Source: Bacteroidota bacterium
GTDB lineage: Bacteria > Bacteroidota > Bacteroidia > Bacteroidales > Tenuifilaceae
Length of the DNA: 39,743 bases
Assembly: GCA_029560875.1 (NCBI GenBank)
Contig: JAKQKB010000169.1
Coordinates: 1-39,743, forward strand
Direction: 5' to 3'
The translations under genes and the position numbers were made by a program. Each line of letters begins with the position of its first letter. The stretch's first letter is position 1. Positions 1 through 8,169 of the stretch are shown here, in pieces. The notes beneath the pieces are model-generated. The model was not told the origin of the DNA, did not search any database, and saw only the letters and a program-made list of their open reading frames with translations.

Positions 1-86
1 TAGAAATCCTCACGATCACTAATTACGTAGTATTCCAACTCGGCCAAAGCTTTGAAGGTGTAGCCAGTTTCTTTTCTAACTAAACC
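1..86 (-). pseudogene. Glutamine synthetase, internal fragment
   Basis: The minus strand from about 86 down to the window edge reads an open frame whose residues include ETGYTFKALAELEYYVISD. This resembles the segment of Bacteroidota glutamine synthetases (ATP-dependent glutamate + ammonia to glutamine) where a helix ending in TGY precedes the ALGELEYYVIS-type strand. The resemblance fades upstream of about position 86, where the IS200-like element begins, so the N-terminal part is missing here. The frame is still open at the left edge. Recognition rests on fewer than 30 residues recalled from the family, so the family call is moderate. It could be a truncated gene or one side of an assembly join through the IS. 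Confidence 0.55.
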
Positions 87-121
87 ACTATGGATTGAAA
101 ATCCATAGGTTTTTAAAGCAG

Positions 122-140
122 TAAAGAATGAAATTCTTTA
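122..140. repeat. IS200 internal hairpin after tnpA
   Basis: Perfect inverted repeat taaagaat / attcttta around a GAA loop, directly downstream of the transposase stop codon (144-146). It may end the tnpA transcript or contribute to the right-end structure. Its stem length and loop match the hairpins at 614-632 and 89-107, although the stem sequences differ. Confidence 0.6.
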
Positions 141-143
141 ATC

Positions 144-578
144 TTATTCTAATATCCAATTACCCGTTTCACTATTGGGCTTATCCCGGTGGTGCTCTAG
201 GTACTCTTGAACCATCTCTTCCGTTATGTTACCGGTACTCCACACACCGTAACCTACCGCCCAGAAGTGTCGCCCCCAATACTTCTTTCCCAAAGCAGGG
301 AACTCCTGCTGGAGAATCCGGGATGTCCTCCCCTTCAACTTCTTCACGAGGACACTTATGCTCAATGACGGAGGGTACTCAACGTGAATGTGCACATGGT
401 CTTTACTTACAACTCCCTTTAGTATCTGAACATTCTCTGTGTTACATATCTGCACAACTAAATCTCGACAGCGAACCTGAACATCTCCTGTCAGTACATG
501 GTAACGATACTTCGTCACCCACACAATGTGTGCGCTCACTCGACTTACGGAATGCGAGCCTGTCCTGTATGATTCCAT
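144..578 (-). CDS. tnpA: IS200-type Y1 (HUH) transposase TnpA
   Basis: A 144-residue single-strand transposase of normal family length. It carries the HUH metal-binding motif (H61-V-H63 within DHVHIHVEYPP) and the catalytic tyrosine Y126 in the C-terminal helix (MVQEYLEHH). The aromatic block KKYWGRHFWAVGYGVWS at 98-114 is typical of IS200 transposases. It nicks and rejoins single-stranded IS ends through a 5'-phosphotyrosine. The residue after the tyrosine helix is His-His, where many relatives have Gln. The frame looks complete and probably active. The start codon lies 8 nt beyond a perfect palindrome (587-603) that may block ribosome access. Confidence 0.93.
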   Translation of the reverse strand: MESYRTGSHSVSRVSAHIVWVTKYRYHVLTGDVQVRCRDLVVQICNTENVQILKGVVSKDHVHIHVEYPPSLSISVLVKKLKGRTSRILQQEFPALGKKYWGRHFWAVGYGVWSTGNITEEMVQEYLEHHRDKPNSETGNWILE

Positions 579-586
579 TCTGTAAA

Positions 587-603
587 TCTATAAAATTTAT
601 AGA
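587..603. promoter_or_regulatory. Palindrome next to tnpA start
   Basis: The 17-nt sequence tctataaaatttataga is a perfect inverted repeat with one central base. It sits 8 nt upstream of the tnpA ATG on the minus strand, over the place where a ribosome binding site should be. IS200 of enterobacteria is known to hold its transposase mRNA in a 5' stem-loop, so translational repression is a reasonable reading. The position is seen; the role is inferred. Confidence 0.45.
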
Positions 604-613
604 AACTAAAGTA

Positions 614-632
614 CCTGCAATGAAATTGCAGG
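614..632. repeat. IS200 left-end hairpin
   Basis: Perfect 8-bp inverted repeat cctgcaat / attgcagg around a GAA loop, 24 nt inside the inferred left IS boundary at 656. Subterminal hairpins at this distance are the recognition structures for TnpA in IS200/IS605 elements. Confidence 0.7.
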
Positions 633-635
633 GTT

Positions 636-1910
636 TTAACCAATTTTTAAGATAATAAACATCTCAGCAGTTAACTCTGGTTCCTTGTAGTAACCAACCA
701 TAACATTGGAACCACGAACAAGTATTTCGCCTTCGCCAGTTGTTGAGTTAGGATTGAGAAGTTTCATCTCCTGACCAGGCAAGTTAAAGCCTGCATGACG
801 GAATTTAACAATTTTTGGGGTACAGCCCGAAAGCAATGGAGAGGTCTCGGTCATACCGTAACCAATTGAGTACGGGAACTTGCCCTCGTACATAAAACGC
901 TCTACCTCATACGACAACTTAGCACCACCAACACCAAAGAAGTGTAGTTCACCACCGAATACTTCTTGTAACTTATTGGAAGCCAAACGGTGCATTAGTT
1001 TACGAGTAATTGGCAAACTATACATCATACGTTTAGCACGCGATGCTGTTAACTCTGGCTTAATTTTATTCTTATAGATTTTCTCGATAACCAAAGGCAC
1101 CGACAAAATCATAGTTGGCTTAATTTTTTGCATAGCAGGAATAAGCACTGCTGCTGTTGGGGGTTTATCAAGGTAGTATACCGATGCACCTGTTGCCATA
1201 GGCAACAAGAATCCAATGGTACACTCGTAAGTATGCGAAAGTGGCAAAATTGACAAAAGTCTATCGGTTTCACATACATTTTGAATCATCAAAGTTGATA
1301 AAATATTCGAAACCAGATTTTTATGCGATAGCATAACGCCCTTTGGACGACCTGTGGTGCCCGAAGTATATATCAATGCAGCCAAATCGTCCTCGGCTGG
1401 TTTTGGAAACTCGCAATCGCAATAATCAGTGTTTACGGTAATTGCAGGAGTTGTGTAAGGCATTGCTGAATCAACCTTAGCGGTTTGCTCATCAATAGCC
1501 TGAAGATTATTTATAAGTACAAAAGCATCAATTTTTTTTAAATTATTCAGATTCAACTGATTGTACAATCGAGCTGAGACAAACACAACCTTAGCCTCGC
1601 TATGCTGAATTATGCTTTCCATCTCAGAACCCGAAAAATCTGGAAGAATTGGCACAACCACAGCACCAATAGTGGTAATTGAGAAGTAAGCCATACCCCA
1701 ATTTGGACTATTTTCCCCAATTAAAGCTACTTTATCACCTTTCTTAACGCCTAAAGTGTTAAGCATACCTGAAATATTCCGAACTATAATTGCCATATCG
1801 GCATACGATAATGGGTCGGAACCAACAAAAGCAAGAGCAGGACGCTCAGAATAAGCCATTCGTGAACGGAAGAAAATGTCACGAATAGTTAATTTCTTCA
1901 ATGAAATCAT
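636..1910 (-). pseudogene. Long-chain acyl-CoA synthetase, 3'-truncated by IS200
   Basis: AMP-forming ligase (ANL superfamily) that activates fatty acids to acyl-CoA via acyl-adenylate. Visible motifs are the phosphate-binding loop YTSGTTGRPKG at 181-191, the GYGMTETSP adenine-site motif near 355, and the GYYKEPELTAEMF segment that normally leads into the hinge. Family identity ends at F418 (657-659). The last six residues, IILKIG, and the stop at 636-638 come from the IS. The hinge, the YxxTGD motif and the whole C-terminal lid with its catalytic lysine are missing, so the product cannot be a complete enzyme. Full-length relatives are about 550-640 residues. The missing 3' part is not found beyond the IS. 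Confidence 0.9.
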
Positions 1911-2120
1911 TCTAAAAATTTAAATTAATACTTGCTTTGCCATGCATCAAAGCGAATCGCAAATGTATGCTATTAAAACGTATAATGTGATAATTTGTTC
2001 CGAATTATTTTTTCAGCAATAAATTAACAATTAGTCTGTAAACGTTTGAAATATGACTTTTTTCAAATAGCAAACTCATATTATTTGACGAACGTTTAAT
2101 TAAAACAGTTGGAATAAAAA
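1911..2120. other. Intergenic region upstream of the ligase
   Basis: About 210 AT-rich bases between the start of the acyl-CoA ligase and the end of the glycosyltransferase, both on the minus strand. A TACATTTG element (minus, 1967-1960) fits the Bacteroidota -7 box, but no TTG lies at the expected distance, so a promoter is not called. No convincing terminator or small gene was seen. Confidence 0.4.
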
Positions 2121-3143
2121 CTAAAACTTAATTTTCGAGAATTGCTTATTTCTCAAAACAAAAAATTGGAAAAGTATGCTTTTCGATAGAATTTGGAAAT
2201 TTGGTTTTAGCTGTGTATAACTCGAAGATTTACGGTATTTATTAAGTATTTTAATGTTTTTGAAGTAATGGCTATGTGCCGTAAAAACAGCCTTGAAAAA
2301 ATCGAATTTAAAACTAGCCAAGTAAGCAAAAGCTGAAAGCCAATCGAGTATTACCCTAACTGTAACTGTTAAAAACAGTTTTTTTGGATGTAGATTTTTG
2401 TGAAGTGTGTAAAGGCTATTCCTATAGTTAAGGTATAGTTTACGAGGATTGTTATTTGGCAAAGTTCCACCACCTACGTGGTATATCTTTGAAGAGGGAA
2501 CACTCCAAACGCTAAAACCATTGTTATGGAAACGCCAACATAAATCAATCTCCTCCATATGGGCAAAAAAACTATCGTCTAAACCACCCAACTTTAAATA
2601 AGCAGAAGCCCTAACAAACATACAAGCCCCGCTAGCCCAAAATATCTCAACAGATTTATTGTACTGGTTTTCATCAATCTCAATTTCTGAGAGTATTCTA
2701 CCCCTGCAAAATGGATAACCAAATTTATCAATAAAACCACCAGCAGCGCCAGCATACTCAAAATATTCTTTACGAGAATAGTCCATTATTTTTGGTGCAC
2801 AGGCCGCGGCGTTTGGATGCGAATCCATAAACTCAATTAAAGGTTGTAACCAAGCCTCTGTTACTTCCACATCGGAATTCAGCAAAACAAAATACTCGGC
2901 ATCAATTTGTTGAAGCGCTCTGTTGTATCCCTCGGCAAAGCCGTAGTTCTTATCTAAACGAATTTGAATTACATCCTTAAAATCGCTGTCTAATAAATTC
3001 AATGAGCCATCGGTTGAACCATTGTCGGCAACAAAAACACCAATTCCATCAACCTTTGAGTTTGAGAGAACAATGGGCAAAAACTTTTGGAGAAAACGCT
3101 CTCCGTTCCAGTTCAATATAACAACAGCAACCTTAAATCTCAT
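2121..3143 (-). CDS. Family 2 glycosyltransferase
   Basis: Cytoplasmic GT-A transferase moving a sugar from a nucleotide donor to a lipid or polysaccharide acceptor. The N-terminal strand VAVVILNWNG is followed by VADNGSTDGS (38-47) and the metal-binding region LLNSDVEV (N89-S90-D91). The acceptor-side HMEEIDLCWR (195-204) and the GGGTLPN segment place it with rhamnosyltransferase-like GT2 proteins. Length (340) is normal. The basic, aromatic C-terminus (250-340) may form a membrane-associated helix. It starts 10 bp after the acyltransferase stop and is probably co-transcribed with it and the phosphatase. Donor and acceptor cannot be told from the sequence. Confidence 0.88.
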   Translation of the reverse strand: MRFKVAVVILNWNGERFLQKFLPIVLSNSKVDGIGVFVADNGSTDGSLNLLDSDFKDVIQIRLDKNYGFAEGYNRALQQIDAEYFVLLNSDVEVTEAWLQPLIEFMDSHPNAAACAPKIMDYSRKEYFEYAGAAGGFIDKFGYPFCRGRILSEIEIDENQYNKSVEIFWASGACMFVRASAYLKLGGLDDSFFAHMEEIDLCWRFHNNGFSVWSVPSSKIYHVGGGTLPNNNPRKLYLNYRNSLYTLHKNLHPKKLFLTVTVRVILDWLSAFAYLASFKFDFFKAVFTAHSHYFKNIKILNKYRKSSSYTQLKPNFQILSKSILFQFFVLRNKQFSKIKF

Positions 3144-3153
3144 TATTTACGGG

Positions 3154-4035
3154 TTAATTAGCGTTTGTTCTTTTATGCTTCCAACGGCGATGAGACCAAA
3201 GCCAATATTCTGGTTTTTCCTGAATCAATCTTTCCAAAGCCTTAACATGCATTTCTGTTATTTCGTACTGTTTCGTTTCCTTTGGATTTTCAGTTAGAAG
3301 TTCCAATTCTACCTCGTAACGCCCACGTTTAACCTTGCGCATGCTACAGAAAAGAACTGGTTGATTAGTTTTTATAGCAATTTTTTCAGTTCCTAAAAAA
3401 ACAGGAGTTTCCTGATTCAAGAAACTAGTCCAATAACGAATATCACCTTTTACTGGGGTTTGATCTGTAATTAAGCCTAAAAAGAAAGGTCTCCCCTCTT
3501 GTGACATTTTTAGTGCCATACGGGTAACATCGTGCATTGGAACGGGAATGCCACCAAAACGCTCACGGCTTTTATTGATAAAATTCTCGAAATACTTATT
3601 ATTCAATGGCTTATAAGCACCAATCACTGCATGTTTGAGGTAGAGACCAAAAAGACTTAATATTTCCCAGTTCCCATAATGTCCTCCAGCAACAATTACA
3701 CTTTTTCCTTCTTCATAATACTTATTTATTATATCAATATTTTTAAAGGTTACCATCTTAGTAGCCCTTCGTTTAGAAACAAATAGCACGTAATTTACTT
3801 CCACAAAAAGATCACAAAAATGACGGTAGAAAAGCAGTTCTATCCTTTTTAATTCTTTTTCGGTTTTATCTGGAAATGAATTCTTGAGATTTTCTCGTAC
3901 CGTTTTTTTCCTATAGCCAAATACATAGTAAACAAAAAAGAAGTTTATATCAGACAAAACAAAAAGAACTCTTAATGGCAGAAATGCCAATAAGCGAACA
4001 GAAATAAAGAAAAAATAAAAAAAGATACGATCCAT
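3154..4035 (-). CDS. LpxL/HtrB-like lysophospholipid acyltransferase
   Basis: Inner-membrane acyltransferase of the lipid A late-acyltransferase family. The N-terminal hydrophobic segment (4-38) would anchor it. The catalytic HX4E motif is H119-YGNW-E124 in VVAGGHYGNWE. A run PFFLGLITDQTP follows, matching the second family block (usually D-Q). Length 293 is normal. It lies 7 bp after the phosphatase stop and 10 bp before the glycosyltransferase, so an operon is likely. In Bacteroidota such proteins acylate lipid A, ornithine/glycine lipids or aryl-polyene-type lipids. Which one applies here is not decidable from sequence alone. Confidence 0.88.
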   Translation of the reverse strand: MDRIFFYFFFISVRLLAFLPLRVLFVLSDINFFFVYYVFGYRKKTVRENLKNSFPDKTEKELKRIELLFYRHFCDLFVEVNYVLFVSKRRATKMVTFKNIDIINKYYEEGKSVIVAGGHYGNWEILSLFGLYLKHAVIGAYKPLNNKYFENFINKSRERFGGIPVPMHDVTRMALKMSQEGRPFFLGLITDQTPVKGDIRYWTSFLNQETPVFLGTEKIAIKTNQPVLFCSMRKVKRGRYEVELELLTENPKETKQYEITEMHVKALERLIQEKPEYWLWSHRRWKHKRTNAN

Positions 4036-4042
4036 CGGTTAT

Positions 4043-4840
4043 CTATTTTGAAATCATAAAACTATTTACAACATCAACAAACTCATCGTGAATAAGATTG
4101 TTTGTGGCGATAATTTCAGCACCAAAGATATAGTTTTTCCCCTTAGAGTAATCGCAAACCTTCCCTCCTGCCCTTTCAACAATCAATGCACCAGCTGCAA
4201 CATCCCAGGGATTTAGACCATACTCATAAAACGCATCAAAACGACCGCTGGCCACATAAACCAAATCGGTAGCGGCAGAGCCTAACCTACGCATTCCGTG
4301 CGAGTGGCGCATAAAGTAATCCAAAGACTTGAGCAATTGGTCAATTCGAGTATAATCGTAGTATGGGAAGCCTGTACAAACCAAGGAGTCGTTTACTTTA
4401 GGAACATCCGATACTTTTATAATATCGGCATTGCAGTATGCAGCGCTATCGGCATTGGCCCAGAAACATTCATCCAAATTAGGCTCGTATACAACACCAA
4501 CCAAAACGTTCTGTCCATCCATTAATGCAACGCTTACAGCGTATGGCGCTAAACCATGTATGTAGTTTGTGGTACCATCCAACGGGTCAATAACCCAATT
4601 CAGTCCACCCTCTTTTGGAACTCCAGTTCCCTCCTCAGCAATAAAACCAGCGGTTGGAACAGTTTTGGAAAGGGCATCAACGAGCATTTTCTCGCACGTT
4701 TTATCCACATACGATACAAAATTATGCTCTCCCTTCACTTCAACCTTGTGCTGCAAAAAATTTGCGCGCTCTTTCAAAGCGAACTTTCCAGCCTCTTTGG
4801 CTGCTTCAATAACCTGTTCGGTGATAATCTGTAATATCAT
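4043..4840 (-). CDS. Inositol monophosphatase family protein
   Basis: Mg-dependent phosphomonoesterase of the IMPase/FIG fold. The three metal-binding blocks are intact: E69-E70-G-T, the WVIDPLDGTTN block with D85 and D88, and the C-terminal NPWDVAAGALIVERAGG with D210. Length 265 matches the SuhB/inositol-1-monophosphatase group. Bacterial members hydrolyse inositol-1-phosphate, 3'-phosphoadenosine phosphate or similar small substrates. Substrate is not resolved here. It heads the acyltransferase-glycosyltransferase run, 7 bp upstream, suggesting co-expression with envelope lipid genes. The start ATG at 4840 leaves the normal short N-terminus before EQVIEAAKEAG. Confidence 0.9.
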   Translation of the reverse strand: MILQIITEQVIEAAKEAGKFALKERANFLQHKVEVKGEHNFVSYVDKTCEKMLVDALSKTVPTAGFIAEEGTGVPKEGGLNWVIDPLDGTTNYIHGLAPYAVSVALMDGQNVLVGVVYEPNLDECFWANADSAAYCNADIIKVSDVPKVNDSLVCTGFPYYDYTRIDQLLKSLDYFMRHSHGMRRLGSAATDLVYVASGRFDAFYEYGLNPWDVAAGALIVERAGGKVCDYSKGKNYIFGAEIIATNNLIHDEFVDVVNSFMISK

Positions 4841-4867
4841 TCTAAAATCTTTAATAACTCAAATGGG

Positions 4868-4885
4868 TTCCTGCTTGCGCAGGAA
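4868..4885. repeat. REP-like hairpin ttcctgc-gcaggaa
   Basis: An 18-nt hairpin (7-bp stem, ttgc loop) between the HD hydrolase and the phosphatase. The stem attcctgc/gcaggaat also occurs inside the MITE at 32314-32333. It looks like a degenerate copy of a dispersed palindromic repeat, and could attenuate read-through between the two genes. Confidence 0.5.
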
Positions 4886-4892
4886 TGTTTTA

Positions 4893-5447
4893 CTAAAACC
4901 CTAACTCCTGTTGAATTGGAACAAGTGCTTCGATTGAGAGCTGTGCAAACTCATCGATATTCATCCCAAACTTTTCGCACTCCAAAATTGTATCGCGGTT
5001 TACCGATGCAGCAAACATCTTCTCCTTCATACGCTTTGTAACGGATTTAACCTTAACGCTCGATATCTTCCTATCAGGGTAAACCAGCGCTGTGGCAAAA
5101 ATAAGCCCAGTTATTGTTTCGCCAGCAGCCAGCGCAAACTGGAATTTTGTTGCGCGAGGCATTCCGGTTGCCATCTCGTTATGCATACGAATAGCATCAA
5201 CAGCCTCGGCTGGGAGAATATCCTTAAGCATATCGGCAGCCAACAACGCATGCTTAGTAGAATCTCCATTGGTTATTTCCACATCCAAATCGTGAAGTAA
5301 TCCGGCAATTCCCCAAACATCCTTATCCTCGCCCAACTTCTCTGCCAAAGCCCTTAACACCGCCTCCGATGCCAAGCAATGGGCAATCATTTTGGGATTT
5401 TTAATATGCTGATTAAGCAAATCGAGATAAAAAGCACGTTCCTGCAT
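4893..5447 (-). CDS. HD-domain metal-dependent hydrolase
   Basis: Small soluble HD-superfamily phosphohydrolase of 184 residues. Putative metal ligands are H23 (AHCLASE), H52-D53 (GLLHDLD), H66 (KHALLA) and H89 (RMHNEM), which is the order found in the tRNA-nucleotidyltransferase-like/HDIG group of uncharacterised hydrolases. Members act on nucleotide or other phosphate esters; no specific substrate can be inferred. A further domain is not visible; the C-terminal third is helical. It lies upstream of the phosphatase-acyltransferase-glycosyltransferase genes with a 52-bp gap containing a hairpin, so cotranscription is possible but not certain. Confidence 0.85.
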   Translation of the reverse strand: MQERAFYLDLLNQHIKNPKMIAHCLASEAVLRALAEKLGEDKDVWGIAGLLHDLDVEITNGDSTKHALLAADMLKDILPAEAVDAIRMHNEMATGMPRATKFQFALAAGETITGLIFATALVYPDRKISSVKVKSVTKRMKEKMFAASVNRDTILECEKFGMNIDEFAQLSIEALVPIQQELGF

Positions 5448-5493
5448 AGTGTTAAAATTGCATTACAATGCTTCAAAAATAGTTATTTTTACA

Positions 5494-6771
5494 TTAATCG
5501 GCATTTTTCTGTATTTCGTGTGGTTTATTCTTAACATTAATTAAGCGAAACCGGATAAGCCAGCCGTAAATAGACGCAAACCTATCGTTGGTAGATATCA
5601 CCGGAATTAAAACACTGGCCGTAACAATGCTAATTAGCACCACCGCATAGGTAAGGTCGCGCACCAACTCGCCCCCAACAACACCCTGTTGCATTGGAAT
5701 ACCCGCCAGCACCGCTGCAGCAAGTCCTTTTGGAACCATTGCAGCCATTATCGTTTTATCGAAAACTGGCAATGGTGATTTTATTGAAAAACGTACAATT
5801 GGAATACGCGATGCAAAAATTACAACCGATAGAATCAACCCAAACATTAGCGCAGTAAAACTATCAAGTTGAATTGATAGACCGATGTAAACGAAAAAGA
5901 ACGTTTTAAGCAGAAATACTATTTCGGAAAAAAACACCCGCTCAGTTTGGTTCAGCGCAATTGGCTCATGAGCAATATACTTTTTTAGGAATGTAAAATT
6001 AAAATGCTCAATATTAACCAATGTAATTCCGAAAAGTAATGCCGAAATTGCCCCGCTATAACCCAGCAACTCGGCAACTCCATAAACAATAAAAACAAAT
6101 GCTGGTGTTGTAAATATTGAATTCTGAATGGTTCTTATCCTATTTAAAAGAATTGACCAGCCAATTGCACCTGCAATTCCAACAAATGCCGCAAAAGTGA
6201 ACGACGATAAAATTTTACCAATTATCAATCCAACCTGCAAATTACCACTCTTATTGGCCTCAATCAATGCCAAAGCAAAAACAATACAGAGCACATCGCT
6301 CAAAGCCGATTCCAAGACTAGAATAGTTCTTGATTCCTCCTTTATTTTGAGCAAGCGAACCATTGGAATTACTACTGCCGACGATGTTCCTCCCAAAATT
6401 GCACCAAGAGTAAGGGCTACAAGCAAATCCAAATCAAAAAAGAAGTATGCAATTAATCCCACAATCAAAAAAGTTGCAAAAAAGTTGATAAGCGTAAGCG
6501 CCATAGAGCCTTTTATGGAGTTCTTAAGTTCCTGAAGTTTTAGTCCAAGTCCCCCTTCAAAAAGAATTATCACCAGAGTAATTGAAGTAAACATTGGTCC
6601 AGCCACACCAAAATCCTCTGCGTGAACGACACCAAGTATTGGCCCAAAAAGTAACCCAACAAGCATTAAAAGCAACACATCGGGAATACCTTTTTTCTCA
6701 AATATTCCAGAGAACCAGTGCGAGAGGAATACTATTGCCCCTACTATAAGGATGGTTAGTGCTGAGTTCAT
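5494..6771 (-). CDS. Cation:proton antiporter, CPA1/NhaP-like
   Basis: Integral membrane Na+(K+)/H+ exchanger with roughly 12 hydrophobic helices over 425 residues. Typical blocks are FEGGLGLKLQELK (71-83), GAILGGTSSAVVIPMVRLL (123-141, the unwound helix TM4 region) and the ion-site helix LVLESALSDVLCIVFAL (151-167). In classical CPA1 members the ion-site pair is Asn-Asp and in CPA2 it is Asp-Asp. Here it is S158-D159. The catalytic aspartate is kept, so transport is plausible. The C-terminus is short and lacks a TrkA/RCK domain. Transcribed alone, divergent from the Gate-domain protein. Confidence 0.88.
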   Translation of the reverse strand: MNSALTILIVGAIVFLSHWFSGIFEKKGIPDVLLLMLVGLLFGPILGVVHAEDFGVAGPMFTSITLVIILFEGGLGLKLQELKNSIKGSMALTLINFFATFLIVGLIAYFFFDLDLLVALTLGAILGGTSSAVVIPMVRLLKIKEESRTILVLESALSDVLCIVFALALIEANKSGNLQVGLIIGKILSSFTFAAFVGIAGAIGWSILLNRIRTIQNSIFTTPAFVFIVYGVAELLGYSGAISALLFGITLVNIEHFNFTFLKKYIAHEPIALNQTERVFFSEIVFLLKTFFFVYIGLSIQLDSFTALMFGLILSVVIFASRIPIVRFSIKSPLPVFDKTIMAAMVPKGLAAAVLAGIPMQQGVVGGELVRDLTYAVVLISIVTASVLIPVISTNDRFASIYGWLIRFRLINVKNKPHEIQKNAD

Positions 6772-6983
6772 AATAAATGTGTTTTAAATTCATCTCTAAA
6801 AGTAGCAATTAAAAATAACTAATAGGGGAAAATCAATGACTTTAGTCAGGTTTAAAACTATTTAAAGGTGCTATAAAACCTAAAGAGTCTTGTTATAAAT
6901 CATAAATATTCTGATTACTCAACCATAATTTTGCAGCAGTAAATAAACCCGATGTTTTATCTATTTAATAAATAAAGTGTGAG

Positions 6984-8126
6984 ATGTTAGAGTTCTACAA
7001 AAAACTTAAGTTTACCCATCGCCGAAGTATTGAGGCATTGGTGTTTCTAGTTATCTTTTTCGGATTCTTTGGATACCTTGCTCATGTTATGGGCACAGCG
7101 AACCTGCTCAATTCACTTATGCACACATCGTGGGATTTGCTTATGAATACTGTGTTTTTTATAATGGGAATAACTGTACTTTCGGGTGCTTTGGGCAAAT
7201 TACTGATTGAATTTGGGGTTGTACGATTAATAGAGATTATTTTAGCACCACTGATGAAACCATTATATAACCTTCCGGGAGTATCGGCAATTGGTGCATT
7301 AATGACATTCCTTTCGGATAATCCTGCAATTATTAGTCTTGCAAAAGACCCTAACTTCAACAAGTACTACAAACCTTACCAATTAGTATCCTTAACCAAC
7401 TTTAGCACGGCCTTTGGAATGGGGCTAATAGTGATATCATTTATGACGGGACTTGGATATTTTGGCCCAGCCCTAGTTGGTTTAGCAGGTGCATTTGTAG
7501 GCTCAATTATATCGACCCGTTTGATGCAGAAATTGTCCAGAAAGCAACTAGCGGCAACAGAGAATCACGAAACCGAGGGCGATGAGCAACAGATTTCGTT
7601 CCGCCGCGAGGGTAGCCTATTTATGCGTACATTAAATGCTATACTTGACGGAGGCAAAGCAGGTGTTGACCTTGGCTTAGCCATTATTCCAGGTGTTTTG
7701 GTAATAAGCACCATAATTATGACAGTATCGTTTGGGGCAAAAGACCCTACAATTGGTTATCAGGGATTGGCCTACGAGGGAGTACCAATACTCCCAAAAA
7801 TAAGCGGATACTTCAGCTGGTTATTTGAACCGATGTTCGGATTTCAGCATCCAGAACTAATTGCATTTCCTGTAACTTCGTTGGGTGCTGTGGGCGCAGC
7901 ACTATCGCTTATAAATCCGTTTACTGCTCAAGGGTTTATTACAGGTAACGAGATTGCCGTTTTCACAGGAATGGGAATGTGCTGGAGCGGTTTTCTAAGT
8001 ACCTACAGCGCTATGTTCGACACCTTAGGACACCGAAACCTAATATCAAAAGCCATACTCGCACAAACCATAGGTGGAATATCTGCTGGAATTATAGCGC
8101 ACTGGCTGTATGTGCTGATATTTTAA
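6984..8126 (+). CDS. Gate (nucleoside-recognition) domain membrane protein
   Basis: A 380-residue polytopic inner-membrane protein of the CD0519/CD1768-type, with two Gate repeats: one around 45-180 (GALGKLLIEFGVVRLIE, FLSDNPAIISLAKDPNF, GTAFGMGL-like block) and one around 220-380. Related Gate proteins include spore-maturation proteins SpmA/B and parts of nucleoside transporters. The ligand of this family is not established. The hydrophilic loop at about 178-205 separates the repeats. It stands alone, divergent from the antiporter across a 212-bp region and followed by a hairpin terminator candidate at 8150-8169. Confidence 0.8.
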   Translation: MLEFYKKLKFTHRRSIEALVFLVIFFGFFGYLAHVMGTANLLNSLMHTSWDLLMNTVFFIMGITVLSGALGKLLIEFGVVRLIEIILAPLMKPLYNLPGVSAIGALMTFLSDNPAIISLAKDPNFNKYYKPYQLVSLTNFSTAFGMGLIVISFMTGLGYFGPALVGLAGAFVGSIISTRLMQKLSRKQLAATENHETEGDEQQISFRREGSLFMRTLNAILDGGKAGVDLGLAIIPGVLVISTIIMTVSFGAKDPTIGYQGLAYEGVPILPKISGYFSWLFEPMFGFQHPELIAFPVTSLGAVGAALSLINPFTAQGFITGNEIAVFTGMGMCWSGFLSTYSAMFDTLGHRNLISKAILAQTIGGISAGIIAHWLYVLIF

Positions 8127-8149
8127 CTATCTCTCAGAATGCTAGTTTT

Positions 8150-8169
8150 AAAGCCAGAATAGTGGCTTT
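8150..8169 (+). terminator. Hairpin terminator candidate after Gate protein
   Basis: Perfect 7-bp stem aaagcca / tggcttt around a 6-nt loop, 23 bp after the stop codon. A run of eight T follows about 10 nt later, further away than in a strict intrinsic terminator. It separates the ordinary chromosomal gene from the restriction-modification pair. Confidence 0.55.

Larger units (their letters stand above)
80..656 (-). mobile_element. IS200/IS605-family insertion sequence
   Basis: A single-gene IS with a Y1 transposase on the minus strand. The left end (high coordinates) is placed at 656/657, because the acyl-CoA ligase frame stops matching its family exactly there. The right end lies at about 75-86, where the glutamine synthetase match starts. 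Subterminal hairpins fit the family: 614-632 (8-bp stem, GAA loop) at the left end, and 82-112 (tatggatt/aatccata with an aaacc/ggttt extension, GAA loop) at the right end. A third hairpin lies at 122-140 just after the transposase stop. No target duplication is expected, since this family moves as single-stranded DNA. The exact ends are inferred, not measured. Confidence 0.82.

Noticed and set aside
128..655. A 175-residue plus-strand frame across the IS200 element.
   Set aside because: It is the antisense of tnpA and includes the IS hairpins; no family resemblance.
6926..6933. TAATTTTG box upstream of the Gate-domain gene as a promoter.
   Set aside because: No TTG lies about 20 nt upstream; the -33 half is absent, so it is left uncalled.
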